A DNA stretch of 64,000 bases from Cafeteria roenbergensis (Eukaryota > Sar > Bigyra > Bicosoecida > Cafeteriaceae), in the NCBI GenBank assembly GCA_008330645.1, contig VLTN01000005.1, positions 682,001 through 746,000 on the forward strand. The letters run 5' to 3'. The translations under genes and the position numbers were made by a program. Shown piece by piece: positions 21,901 through 34,100 of this stretch (position 1 is the first letter of the stretch; every line of letters begins with the position of its first letter). Under the pieces are notes generated by a model, which was given only the letters and a program-made list of their open reading frames with translations, did not search any database and had not been told where the DNA came from.

Positions 21901-24900
21901 CCTGCTGCGCACGTGAAGGAGCAAGAGTCTTCGATCGACCCCGACACGCAGCCGACCCCGGAGCAGTCAGCCAGCACTTCGATGAGGTCGAACGCTGCTC
22001 GCCGGAAGCTGGCCATGAGCCCGACATAGCCAGCTTGGAGAGAACTTTGCTCGAAAGTCCCCTGTTTGGCGCCATTTACGCTCACTGTGAAGACTTCACC
22101 AGCAGTGGAGACCTCCAGGTCGTGAAACTCGAAGCCATTCAGCTTGAATGCGACGGCTGTCTTCAGGAGCTCGCTCTCCACTCCGGACACGACAGCAGAC
22201 GCGGTGATCTCCTGGTTTTCGGTGTCGAGTTTGACCGCAATGAAGTTGTCCTCGTCCTTCCACCGCATGAGAAGCCCAGCTGCGCCATCTGTTTGGAGCC
22301 GGGCGTGCACGACCACGTCGCTGCGGCGCCCTTCCAAGTCAGAATCGGGGAAGACTACCGGGACCCCGTGCACTTGCGAGCAGGTCTCGCGCAGCAGACC
22401 ATTCGTGGCAAGCACGCCAGAGTGAATCGACCAAAGGGTCTCCAAGGGGTAGATGCTGGACGCTGACTCGAAATACCGGAAATCTCCGGTGCGGAGCTCA
22501 ACGTCGTTGTTGCTGGGAGAGTCGTCGAAACCCCTCCGCAGCAAAGACGCTGTGCACTTGCGTAGCCCTGGCACGGCGGCCAGGGCGGGGCAGTATTGCC
22601 CACACACAAGTTCTGGAGCGTCCCAAACGCCTTGGTTGCACGTGGCCCCGTCGGCCCCAGACACAGGGTAGAAGGACTCGGTCTGCGACGAGACGCACTT
22701 CATGACGCATGACTGCCCGGGTTGGCCGGATGAGCATCCCCCCGACACCTCCAAGTAGCTTGGCAGCCCTGCGTTGGAGGCCAAAGTAGGCCTTTGCGGG
22801 CAATTGCTGGGGTCAGGCAGCCCGAATACAGTGAGCCCGTTCATGGCAGCACGGACGAGTTGCGCGTTGACGTTGAGCAAGGTGATGTGGATGTACCTCC
22901 CGCGAGCTTTGGCGCACGCAAACGAGTACTCGACGGCCCCCGCGCGTGAGCCGATCGGAACGTCGGAGGAGCACTCCTGCTTGCTCGCGGACGTGTCTGC
23001 GAACGAGCTGACAAACCACCGAGAGTTGATCATGGTCGCGTCTGCAGTCACCAGGATTGTCGAAATGAGATTCTGCGCCACCATATCAATCGTAACGACC
23101 ACGGGGTACGAATCTGGGTTTGTCCACGTCGTCGAAGCGAGTCCGCTTGTCTTCGAGAACAGCCTCGCCGGAGTGAAGCTGCTGGAGGATGCCGAGTCCG
23201 CGGGAGACGTCGTGACGACGAACTCTGACGAATCAAGCACTGCACCCTGCGACCCGGGGTCGGGTTTGGGCTTTGGCGTGGCCTGGTTTGACAACTCCGA
23301 TGGTGCCCCGTACCCCATGACGTTTGCCGCAAGGACTTGCACAGAAACGGGGAAGTTGTTCGGTACCCCGCCCAGCTCAACGTCGTACTTGGAGAGCGAC
23401 GGGTCCACGGGGCTGACAGCCAGCGGCTTCGGCCCCACAACTGGCGAGCACGACGTCGACGTCACGGTGACACCAGCCAGCCCAAGCTCTTGGTCCGGCC
23501 TGTCCGCGGGATTCGTGAACGCAATTCCCAAGATCGGGTTGATCGGGTTGCTTTCGTCTGCCTCGGGCACGTAGTCGTCGATGTAGACGCCAAAGCTGCT
23601 TCCAATGTACGTTGGCTCCCTAGTGAAGGCGTTCCAGCCCCCGCCTGCCCATTCGCTGTGCGAGCTGCAAGCTAGGTTGTTGCAGAACCGGATCCGCTTG
23701 TGCTCCACAAAAGAGTACTCGCACACCATTGTTGGCCTGCTGGCGGCCAGCTTGACTTCGCAGCCAATGGTCCAGTCAATGCGATAGAAGTCGATGTCCT
23801 GGATTTCCACATTGGCAGCATAAACGATGTAGTCCGCAAAGGGCTCGTAGTTGGCAGCGTAGCCAAGCAGCTCGGCCTTTCCAGTCTCGTCGGGACGGCC
23901 CCAGATGACGGGGATCACCATGCCAACCATATCAGTCAGTTCATAGGCCCCGCCGTCGACTTGAACCGAGTCGTCATAGTCCCGCAGCAAGCCGACCGCG
24001 ATGTCCCAGTTAGCGGAGTTCACGCCTCCGCTTTTCTCCGATAGCCACACCCCAAAAACTTGGCTCTGGTATGGCAGCCATTTTCCGTCCTTGAAATCGA
24101 GCGAGACTTTCCATTCGAACTCAAACCCTTGGGCCAACGCTGGAGCTGCTGCAGCGAGCCACACCATGACAGGGCACCCGTCACCGATGCGGCTCAGCGA
24201 TACGCTGCACGAAGCTGCATCCGTCGTCGTCAGCACGGCGGTAGTGTTCTCGCCCCCCATCCGAAGCTCGAGGTGCTGCTGCTGGCTGATGGTCCAGCCC
24301 CTCTCCTCGAATACTTCCAGCCCCGTCTGGCCGGTGACTGGCTTGCCTGCAAACCTCTCGATCGACTCCTGCTGGACTTTGGGCACAATGTAGAAGCCGG
24401 TGAGGTTTGACCGCTTCTGGGGCGTGTCGTACTCAGCGGGAGGATAGAAAGAGACCAGGACAGTCGACTCCTTTGTGCCTGCTGCGAGGGTCACGCCCCT
24501 GGGCTGTGATGGTACCTGACCCAAGCACACGGGCGTGAGCCCTGTCACCCGGCCGTCGACGCTGCAAATGACGGGGTCGTTCCCGTTGGCCACTGTCGCC
24601 GAAGCGTCGCATGCGAAATAGCGGACCCCAAAGAACTCCTTTTGAGACGCCACCAGCTGCGTGGTGGGGAGTGGGTCGCATTCGTCGAACAGAAGCTTCC
24701 AAAAGTCCCTCGTGCGCGCTCCCGTGTAGTCCAGCCCGCCGAAGAGTCCCAGCGCATTTGGGCCAACCTGGACAATTGGCACGCGAGAGCGCCCGCTCGG
24801 CGGCGAGCCGATGGCTGCCACGGCACTCGAGTCCAAAAACGACTTGCTGACAGTGTCGAAGACCGACAGCTCGTTGATGACCTGCCCCGAGTTGCCCACT

Positions 24901-27202
24901 CCGCCGAAGAACAGAGCCAGCCCACGGAACTGGGAGGCGGCCGCACGCGCGCGGGCAGTGGGGGCGCCTGCCTTGGTGACAAGGACGTTTGCCTCGGCGA
25001 GGTACATGTAGACGCGCTTTCCGGAGGGAACTGGAGCGGCCCACTCCATGTGGACGAAGCGGCCCGCACGGCCTCTGCACTCAATTATCGTCGAGTCGTC
25101 CCCCGCTGGAAACCAGGCAGCGTCTGATTCGGGCATTGAGCAAGCATCGGCCTCGCGGTCGACTCCTGCCATGTCCTCCGCATTGCTCACGTACACGCGC
25201 ATGCCGGGGAAAGACTGCTGGCAGATGGTGGAGCAGTACGAAGGCTTGGAGATTTTGACTGCAGCCACGGGCCGAACCCTGAGCAGCTCCAGTTTTGCTG
25301 TAAGGCTTGGACCGCTCACCGTTGACGCATAGAGATACGTGACCAGGCTTCCGTCGACCATTGGCCCACCGCCTGAGGCGGCGCTGGGCGATGTGGCCAC
25401 CAGCAGACTCTGCTTGATGGCCTCCACATCCGGTATGGTCTCCCAAGCCCAGTCTATCAGCGTAAACACCTCTACTTCGTAGGTGTTGTGCAGTTGCTTT
25501 TGCGGGCCTCGGACCGTGACATGGACGTACCTTCCACGGGTGCCTTCCGGGCAGTTGGCGATGATATGCCGCTCAAACTCATCAAGTGTCCAAGTGGTGG
25601 TGCACATGCTCGTGTCTGCCCCCGCTGCAAGGGCCCCAGTGACTGTGGGGGCAGCTGACACCAGGAAGAGAGCACTTTCGTAGTCTTTCAATGCGTCATC
25701 AGGAAAGAAGTACACCGTGATGTCGAGGTGATGGATGTTGAACGCCGATCCCAAGTCAATGCTGTAAGAGGGGTCGGTCATAGTCCCTGATGCCCAAAAT
25801 GAGCTTGTGCTGCCGTCAGTCAACCTTGCCGCGGTGCTTTCTTGGGCCGACGCGCTGACAGTCGCCTTGAGGGCAGCATTGACCGTTGGGTAGTCGGGGG
25901 AGTGAGGGTCCAGAGATTCAGCCAGCGTCTTTGCCACTTTGGGAACCGGCATAAGCATCCGCGTTTTGGCTGTGACAGTTCCGGAGCTGTCAAAGCCACC
26001 CATCACAACGGCACCAGTGCCGTCCGCTGTGGCTGCCATTGCCGCGTATGCCGTGGCGGGAACCGACAGTCCAGGCAGTGTCAGGTGTGCCGGAGTATTC
26101 CACTTGGCAGCCAGCAAGTCTGGCCCGGGACCGGAGCCCAGCTGCAGAAACCTCACAGTGCTAGTAGCTAGCTCAGTGTCAGTTGCCCCTCCGAAGATGG
26201 CGAGAGCTGGCGAGGCGGCAACACCAGCGGCTGGGTCAAGCTGTGCTCCAAAGTTGAACAGGTATGCCATGGAGGCCCCTCTGACCGGACCAAGCGCCGT
26301 CTTGTTGGCACTTGTGGCCCCTATGCAAGTGACCTCGAGCGTTTTGCTATCGATTGCCGCAAGCTGGTCGATCGGGGTCACCTGCGAGGCCTCGCCAGTG
26401 GCCGGGTTCATTGTCGTGCGGGCTCCGCCAGCGACGAAGCTCAAGCCAGCCGCCAGGGGTGCAGCCGCTGTGGCAGCGTGATCGTTGATCACGACGCCGT
26501 CCAAGTCCAGGCGCATGCCCGCGCGGACCCACCGATTGCTCTCTGCAATGCGCAGGCGAAGCACCGAGGCGCGCAAGCGTTCGAGCTCGCAAGCCGGACA
26601 CAGCCCTGACACTCTGCGCGGCAGCTCGGCTCGTGTCCGCCCGGGGCGTGCTTACCAAGGTCCAGAATGTCGGCAGTGTCTGACGGGGCGTCAAGCGCGC
26701 CCAGGGCACCCATGCCGCCGACGGCGATGAGGTGGGTGGCGTTGGCAATCGCGACGTGGCCCGCTTTGCCAGGGTTGGGCGACCCAGCGGCTGCCATGGC
26801 CGGCTGGGACCACAGCATCGTCTGCTGAAGCGCCCAGCACCCATCTGCGTGCAGCAGCAGCGGAGAGTTTCAGCACAGAGGTTCCAAAGAGGCCGTGGCG
26901 AACAGCAGCGAAGCGAGGCCGAACGCAGGAGAGGCGCACCCCGCCCGCGTCTGGCCAAGAGGCTTGCAGCAGCTTCCCCTGCAGTCGGAAACACGTGGGC
27001 GAGTCGTGCCACACGTGCCAGCGCGTTGTGTGGCAGGGGGAGCAGCGGCGGCCTGGCCAAGGCTGTGGCAACACGAGTTCGGGCAATGTCCCAGCCCATG
27101 GCTGGCGGTCGCACTCGGCAGGCTCCATGCTTCGGCAGCCGGGGCCCAATGCTCACCAGCCAGAGCTACGACCGCAAAAACCGCCACGGCAATCGCGTGC
27201 AT
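12960..27202 (-). CDS. Giant secreted/membrane adhesion protein: kelch, discoidin-like, FN3, sushi, cadherin, IPT/TIG repeats, polytopic C-terminus
   Basis: Exons 27202-27157, 26844-26656 and 26542-12960 give 4,605 residues. A signal peptide (MHAIAVAVFAVVALA) is followed by kelch-like repeats split by intron 2 (AVGGMG..., DILDL|ESNRWVRAG). Then discoidin-like repeats (DGSTSSFWASG, about 290 on), an FN3/lectin-like region (about 755-1160), a sushi-like block (about 1330-1390), another Cys-rich sushi module near 1610, two cadherin repeats (about 1660-1910; SVAENSPEGTEIG, LDFEEQSLYVVAVRAF, DVNEPP), and some twelve IPT/TIG repeats with the GxNFGP signature (about 2090-3710). A Cys-rich GCC2/EGF-like stretch leads into about nine membrane helices (from about 3970) containing FRPEFYFWILVLLARKF and VYFRPYLG, as in TRP-like channel domains of protist proteins. 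The charged tail is probably cytosolic. Likely role: cell-surface adhesion or mechanosensing. The last exon is 13.6 kb, lower in GC than its neighbours and free of homopolymer runs. Confidence 0.82.
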
Positions 27203-27671
27203 GCCTGTCTCGGTCAGGGCACGTCAGGCCGAAAGAGGCTGCCTGAATGGCAGGGCGACGGGCGCGACGGACTCTCGCAGCGCACGCGAACGCTCCGTCT
27301 GGCGCCTCAGCCACAGTCCGAAGCGCGAAGGGAGCAACCCCGCGAGCTTTCCCTTTCCAGGTTGGGCGCAAGCGTGGGCGTGGTGCCGGCGTGGAATCCC
27401 GCAAGGAGTCTGAAACCGCGCAATCGCCTGCCAAGCCTCTGCCGAGCGCCGGCCACCAAACCCTTTGCGAAAGGACGACAAGCCGCGGGCGACTTTGATC
27501 GCCTGGCCATCGCCTCCCCGCGCCCACGCGCAACGCTGCTCGGCGCTGTTGGGGAAGTCCTGCAGCCCAACGCGTCGCGTTCGGTCCCCGGCGCCAGGAC
27601 GGCGAGCCAGCGGTGGAGCTGCTCAACGCCACTGGGGTGCGTGCCGAAATCACGATGGTGCGAGGTTTCCT
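27203..27671. other. Spacer between giant gene start and CHIP-like gene end
   Basis: 469 bp, two - strand genes head to tail. It should hold the promoter of the giant gene and the 3' end of the CHIP-like gene. Open frames on both strands here lack recognisable content. Confidence 0.5.
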
Positions 27672-28852
27672 TCACACGTTGGCCAGCGGGTTGGCACGCA
27701 TCCATTCGTCAATGGCATGCCGCAGCGCCAAGTTGGGGACAAGCTGAGAGGCAAGCAAAGGCTCCCTTGAGATGGGGTCGGTCTGACTGCGAGCCAGATG
27801 GGCGAGAATCGCCGATCGGTCGAACGTGTTTCCTGACGGGGCGGTCACGGGGTCGCGGAACACGTCCATGGTGATCGGGCACAGCGCCCATGAGGGGGCC
27901 TCGACAGGCCTGGCCCCGGCAGCCGCGGCTGCCGCTGCTTCCGGGGCCGCAGCGGGGCTGGTGGCATGCGCCCTTCCTCGGGCGCCTTCCAGCACCGTGC
28001 CCAGCGCGTTGGCGTATCGCTCCGCGTTCCAGCCGAGCTCGTGCCGCAGAACATCTGCCGCAATGTCTGATGCAGCCAGCGCGGCCGCAAGCGCAGCAGC
28101 ATCTGCTCCAGTTGTCTCAAACCCGGCGGCATCAGGCGGTGCCGACGTGCCCCCCGACCCGTTCCGGAATGCGCTCGCCCCGCCGCCGCCTGCTCCGCCT
28201 GGTCCGGCTCCAGCCGCGGCAGTGCCCCGCTCTTCGGCGTGCCGTCTCCGCTGACGCCACAGCTCCTCCGTGCAGTCGCGCACAAGTCCGGACGCTCCGT
28301 CTCCCAGCCCCCGCGCCTCGCTCGCCGCAGCCTCGAGCAGGCGTTGCCCTTCGGCGCTCTCGCCGCATCGGCACTTGCTCATGCCGCGGTAGTACAGCGC
28401 CTTGGCAAGCTGTCCGCGCAGGTGCGTGTGGTCTCCCGCCGCCCCGCCTGCAGCTGCTCTGGCTGTCTGCAGCAGCGCGTTCGCCCGGCGGGCTGCCTCC
28501 TCGGCCAGCTCGGAGGCGCGGTTCCAGTGCTCAGCGCTGGTGTCGGGGTCGACCTCCTCCATGGAAACAGCGAGCTTCTTGTGGCACAGCGCCATGTTGT
28601 TGTACGCCCGCGGGTCCGTCGGGTCAGCTTCCTGCGCAACCGGGCCACGGGAGCGAGCAGCAGCGAGGGTGCGCCCACAAGTGACGAGCCTGCGCCAACG
28701 AGCCGCGCTGCAGCGGGCAGACGCGCGAGCCCCCACACCCGCCCAGCATATTCATTGCTCACAACTGCCTCCGCATACTTATCCAGGGCCGAGGACAGGT
28801 AGCCCTTGCTGAACATCGCGTTGCCCAGCTGGCGCAAGTGCTGGGCCGACAT
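27672..28852 (-). CDS. STUB1: CHIP-like E3 ubiquitin ligase (TPR plus U-box)
   Basis: Co-chaperone ligase that ubiquitinates Hsp70/Hsp90 clients. Exons 28852-28763 and 28631-27672 give 349 residues (human CHIP 303). TPR repeats start at residue 1 (SAQHLRQLGNAMFSKGYLSS, then ALDKYAEAV) and continue across the intron with EADPTDPRAYNNMALCHKKL, the usual intra-TPR position of the dicarboxylate clamp, then LRGQLAKALYYRGMSKCRCG. The U-box is at about 275-345: PSWALCPITMDVFRDPVTAPSG, DRSAILAHLARSQTDPISRE, LVPNLALRHAIDEWM. In place of the compact helical hairpin of CHIP there is an Ala/Gly-rich linker of over 100 residues. The donor GTGAGC after AEAV and acceptor GCGCAG are clear. The start codon is well placed, with TPR1 following at once. 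Symbol given by architecture; orthology not proven. Confidence 0.82.
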
Positions 28853-29228
28853 GGCCGGCCGACCAGAAGCAGCAGCCGCGATTTCCGCGCTCGCTGCTTT
28901 TGCCCCTGAGCAGTCCGGCCGCAGCGGACACGCTGGTGGGGACCAAGCGCCTCCAGTGCGGACAGCTGGGAGCGAGCGCGTGCGCAGCGCCGGCTGCAGA
29001 GCCTGTGGCTCGTGTTCGTCGCAGAGCACTCCACGCATCACGGCCCGGACGTTGCGAGGTTGCCAGCGCTTCTCCCAAGGCCACAAAGGCCAACACCAGA
29101 CCGCATGCCGCGGCACGCGGGGCGCATTCAAACACTCGAATCATGCGCCCGAGGTCGCACTCAATCCAAAATCCACTCCCGCTCGCAAAAAGCGTCGAGT
29201 TTCCCGCGGCCACGCCGCGTGCGAGCAG
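28853..29228. other. Spacer upstream of the CHIP-like gene
   Basis: 376 bp between the CHIP-like start and the stop of the thioredoxin-fold gene, both on the - strand. No gene or repeat seen. Confidence 0.5.
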
Positions 29229-30781
29229 TCACAACTCTTCAGTGCGCGCCTGCTCGGGCTTGGACGCCTTCTTCGGGCGGGGCGGGTTCGGCACCTTCTT
29301 GGGGCCCGGCGCCTTGGGCTTGGGCTTGCCAGCCGGCTTCTTCTTGCCCATGAGCGCCGACATTGGGATTTGCTTGGCGAGCGCGGGCCATGGCTCGGCC
29401 TTGCTCAGGCCGACGCTGCCTTGCAGCACCTGCATCAGGAAGCCGTGCAGGGCGTCGGGCGCGAAGGCGCCCATGAACGTGGCGAACCGCTTGCTGCGAG
29501 CGTTGAGGGCCACGAGGCCGGGCGCGGATGCGCCCATGGCCTGCGCCCAAGCGGCCTGCGCTCCGGCGTCCACGCGGAAAATGCGAATGGGGAGCGGCTG
29601 GGCAACGGGCGTGCCGGACGAAAACGAGTGGACGTCGATTGTGAAGAACTGGCGCGCCGCCAGCGCGGCCAGCGCGCCGGCGGGGCCAGGGGCGTCAGGA
29701 TCCGAGGGGTCCGCTGAGCCGGACGGGAGCACGGCGATGGCGCAGATGCCGCCGGGAGCGGCGCACGCGGCCTGGAACTCCTCCTGCGAGGAGAGGAGGG
29801 GGACCTGCGGGGGCCCTGCCTTGCGCTGGGCCCAGGAAAGCATCTCCGGGTACTTTGGCCCGCCGCCGTACTTAACCCAGCGGACAGTGGCAGGGTCGAC
29901 GTCGGATTCTTCGCGTCCGGGGCGGGGCAGGGTTCCCTCCGCGCTGATGTACACGCCTCCCTTCCCGGGCTCGACGCCGGGAAGCAGCGCCGTCACGGCG
30001 GAGTGTTTGGCCATGACCAGGCCCACGTCTGCCACTGGGAGGAGGTCGAGAGAGAGCTTGCGCGCCTGAAGGGCTGCGCTGGGCTTGGTTGAGACGACGA
30101 TGACGCGGCGGCGAGGGCGGGGGTCCTTGGCCGCCAGGAAGCCGGGAAGGCTCGCCGAGTTGACGCTGACGAGGGCGTGAGGGAGCAGGGCCTTGAGCTG
30201 GTCCACGAGCACGCGGGGGCCGCGCTGGGACATGGGCACGACGGCCGAGGGGGGAAGGACGACCTCGGCGGGGGGCTGCGACCTGGCACCGGGCATGAAC
30301 AGCACAATCGCCGGGATTGTGACGCCCACGTTGCCGGCCTCGTCCTTCTGGGTCAAGTTGAACCGCTCGTGCATGGGCTGCGGGAACTCGCCGGGCTTGC
30401 TGAACTCGGAGTCGAACATGGTCACACCAAAGTTGATGATGCCCTCGAGCTTGGGGGCGACGCGCTCCACTGCGGTGCGTGCGGTCGAGCAGGCCTCCCC
30501 GCACTGGTGCTCTGGGGCAAGCACGAGCACTGCCCACATGGCATCCGACGAGTGCACCTCGGTGTCCCAGTCCTGCGCAGGAGAAGCACGCGTGAGGCCC
30601 AGGCGGCCGCTTCGGCTGGCGACGGAGCCGCGAGGCAATCCGCACACTCGCGATTGGCCGCCGGCGTACGGTTGCGGGGCGCAGCACCGAGGCGCACCTT
30701 GCCGTTGAGCCGGATCAGACCGTCCTCGCTGGAGGCCGCGACGGCCGCAGCCGCGGCTAGCGCGAGCACAGCGGACCGCAT
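29229..30781 (-). CDS. Secreted/ER thioredoxin-fold protein related to protein disulfide isomerase
   Basis: Exons 30781-30698 and 30572-29229 give 475 residues. The N-terminus is a signal peptide (MRSAVLALAAAAAVAASSEDG). The first thioredoxin-like domain follows the intron: KDWDTEVHSSDAMWAVLVLAPE, with HQCGEACSTAR where PDI has WCGHC. The cysteines are spaced CxxxC, not CxxC, so ordinary disulfide exchange is doubtful. A cis-proline-like segment VTIPAIVLFMPG follows. The middle and C-terminal parts look like further, degenerate thioredoxin folds (RVIVVSTKPSAALQARKLS; FFTIDVHSF; LVALNARSKRFATFMG). The end is a Lys/Pro tail finishing in TEEL, close to the KDEL-type ER retrieval signal. The donor is GTGCGC, rarer here, with acceptor GCGCAG. 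Similar to P5/PDIA6-like proteins in layout, but I would not assign a symbol. Confidence 0.72.
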
Positions 30782-31132
30782 TGCGCGAGGCCACGTGTGC
30801 GACTCGGAGCCGCGATATTTGCGTCCGCTGCCAACAATGCCGGCCGCCGTTCGTGCTCTGCTTCGCTTGCGTCCCTGTAGCCCAGGCGTCGGTTGGACGA
30901 GTGCCGCGGGGGGTGGCAAGCCGCTCGCTTGATCTGGTGAAGCGCGCCGAGCGCTCTGTGCTTGTGCGGGTCTTGCAGGCGCGCTCAAATTGCCACCGGT
31001 CGCGCGCAGAACACTGATTTTCGCGCTGGCGGACACTTCCCTGCAGGCCTTCAACTCGCGCAGCCCACACAGCCCGCCGCCACGCAGGCGCCAGCGAACC
31101 ACCAGCCGTGGTCTGCGGTGCCCATGCCCCGA
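30782..31132. other. Spacer between thioredoxin-fold gene and BRWD gene
   Basis: 351 bp, two - strand genes in tandem. No gene or named element seen. Confidence 0.5.
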
Positions 31133-34100
31133 TCAGCGCCGGGGGCGGCGCCGAGCTGGCGCCCGGGTCTCCGGCATGCTGCGCAAGGGGACGGCCACGC
31201 GGCCGGCCCGGGTTCGGTCTCCGGCGCCGTCACCCCCCGCGCGACGTCGACGGGCCGAGCGGCTGCGCGGGCTCGCGAAGTCCTCGTCGTCATCGCCATC
31301 GTCGTCGTCGCCGCTGGCGACGTCGTGGACCGTCCTCCCGTTCGCCGCCCGTCGCGCAGCGGCGCGCTCGCTTCGTCCCGAGTCCTCGTTTCCTCCGGAG
31401 GCCGCGCGCCTCCCAGAGGCTCTGCTGGCCAGGCGCCTCGGCAGAGCAGCGGCTGCCTGCTCCTCTGACGAGCCCATTCCGGTCGAGGCACCGCCCGTCC
31501 GGCCAGCGTCGCCGCCATCGCCGTCTCCACCATCGTCGCTGTCGTCGTCGTTGTCATCGTCATCGCTGGAGTCAGTGCTGACGCTGCTGCTGCTGACACT
31601 GCTGCTGTCATCGCTGGCGCCGCTGCTTCCGTCTCCCCGCGAAACCGCTGGAGCAGCACGCCCCAGCCGAACGCTCACTCTCTCAACAGCCGGCAAGGCA
31701 GCTTCATCGATCGCAACTCCGGCGTCATCGGCGTCTCCGCCGCTGTCCAAAGCGTCATCGGCATCGGCCCCGCGCCGGGCTGCCGGCGGCGCTGGCGCGG
31801 CGGCGGCTCTGCCGCGACGGCGCGGCAGGGAGACGCGGACTGGGCTGTTTGACGGCGCCGAGGCTGCACCGTCAGAGCTTGCCTCGGGTTCCGATTCTGA
31901 GCCAGAGTCAGAGCCAGAGTCAGAACCAGAGTCGGAGTCAGAGCGAGGATCTGGCCGCCGACGTTTCAATCGCACCACAGCCGGCGCGTTGTCCGCCGCT
32001 GCACCGTCACCCTGCGGCCCAGCCTCCGCCTGCACCGCGGCTGCGGCTGCGGCTGCGGCTGCGGCGCCTCTGGCTCGGGTGGGACGGCTCTGCCTGCCGG
32101 CCAATGGCGGTCCCGTCGCGGACGTCAGGGGGTCTTCCTCCAGGCCGGACACGTGAATTACAGCGAAACCGCCCGGCTTCATCCCGGCTGAGGAGAGCCT
32201 CGCGACCAAGCCGGACGGCTCGCCGACAGTGACGTCGCCTTGACTGGAAGTTGACCCGCGCCGGGCCCGCTTTGCAGACGGCTCAACCTCGGCCCCGCTG
32301 CCACCGGCACGCGAGGCTCTGCTAACCCTGGCAGCTCCTCCGCTGCCGCCGTCGCTCTGGCTTTGGTCGTCAAACACGCCGCTGCCCCGACGGCCACGCC
32401 TCTGCAGCCCCCCGCCCGCGCCGGCGATGCGGGCGCGGTCACCCACCCGCTCGCCAGCAGCGCCATTGCCGCCGCCATCGTCGCCGCCATCGTCGCGTTC
32501 ATCGTCGTCGTCCGACGACGACGAAACCGCGCGTCTGGATCGCTTGCGAGCGCGAGCCTGCCTGTCGGCCGATCCTTCCGCTCCTCGGCCGTCAGCAGCC
32601 CGCTCAGCCGCGCCGCGCCGACCACCAGAACGGCCAGCCCGCCCTCCGGACGGTGCGGCGGCGTCGCCGGCGGCCGTGCCGGCGTCTCGGTCGCTGTCGT
32701 CAGCGTCCGACTCCACAAGGGCTGACACGGCCCTGACTGCCTGTGGCATCGCTTCCGCCTCCATCAGCAGCGAGTCACGGACCATCATCTGCAGAGCCAG
32801 CTCCCGCTCCTCGAGCGACACCCGCCTCTTCGGCAGCACAACCTCGCGATCGCCCAGCCTGCCGCGAGCAACGGCCATCAACACGCGTTCGCTGACGTCC
32901 GCGACGGCGGACGATACCTCGCCAGGGGGGGCCTCCAAGAGGGCTCGCCCGAGATGCGCCCCGGCCTCTGACCACTCGTTGCTGACGGGTGCGCCGCCGT
33001 CCGGGCCCCCGAAGGCGACCTTGGCAAACTCTGCCAGACAGCACACCTCGGCCGACAGCTCTGCAGCCATGCCCACGATGGCAGAGCCTGGTGCGTTGAA
33101 CAGCGCGCAGTTTGCGAGCAGAGCTCTGGCGTCCGCCGCCACCGCACGCCACTGCCGGTAGTAGCCGTGTGCAAGCCGCCGCATCACCAGCGTCAGCGTC
33201 ACAGGGACCGCCACGACGTGCGCGTAGGCCGTGTGGACGCGGGGGTTGGGCGGGTGTGCCAGCAGCCACGACGTCTCAGGCGTCGCGTTCCGCAGACGAC
33301 GCAAGCACGCCAGCAGGAACCGCCGCCCGGGTGGCGGAAGGCCAGATGTGGACGTGATGGACAGCAGACGGTCCAGAGACTCCCGGTGCGACAGCGCATC
33401 CTGCCCTCCCGAGGCGGCACCGGATCCGGCAGAGGCACTTTGTGCGCCGTCGTGGTCGACGTCGCCATCGACGTCGTCTTGCTTGGAGCCAGGGGAACCA
33501 GCGCTCTGCCCAGCGGCAGGCCATTCCACGTCCCACGGCGACATGACTGGCGCCTCCGCCTCCGCCTCCGCCTGCGCATCGTCGGCGGCAAGGCTCACTT
33601 TGATCGCGTCAGCCAAGCACGGCAGGCGTTCAGCCGATCCTTCCACCGGGCCTTGGCGCAGCTCTGCCGATCCTGCCGTCCAGTCCACCACAGCCATCCG
33701 CGGTGTGGGGGCCTTGGCAAGCCGAACTCCTGAGGCGAGCTGGAGGGCGAGCGATGACGGAAAGACCTTGAGCGCAGCGCTCTCAGCGCTGCCCGAGGCA
33801 GCTGCTGGCACGGACGACGACGACGAGGAGGAGGAGGAGGAGGAGGAGGAGGCTGGACCCGCCAGGCCGCCAGCTGATCCCTGGTCGCTGACGTGGTCGC
33901 CCTTGGAAAGTGGCGGCTGCCACTGCCAGACGGCGTCGGGCTTGGGCGCCACCTCGCCCGCGTCGGCCGCAGCTGCCGCGATGGCCTCGTTGCTCTCTCC
34001 GTCAGCGCGCACCTCAGCCTCCGCTGAAGCGTCCACGTCCACAATGTAGTCTGCCGGCACTCCTTCGATGGACGTGATGAGACTCGGCGCTGCGCCGGGA

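Noticed and set aside
26543-26612. Met at 26612 as the start of the giant protein
   Set aside because: It lies in an intron. Splicing 26656 to 26542 restores a kelch repeat and connects to an upstream signal-peptide exon.
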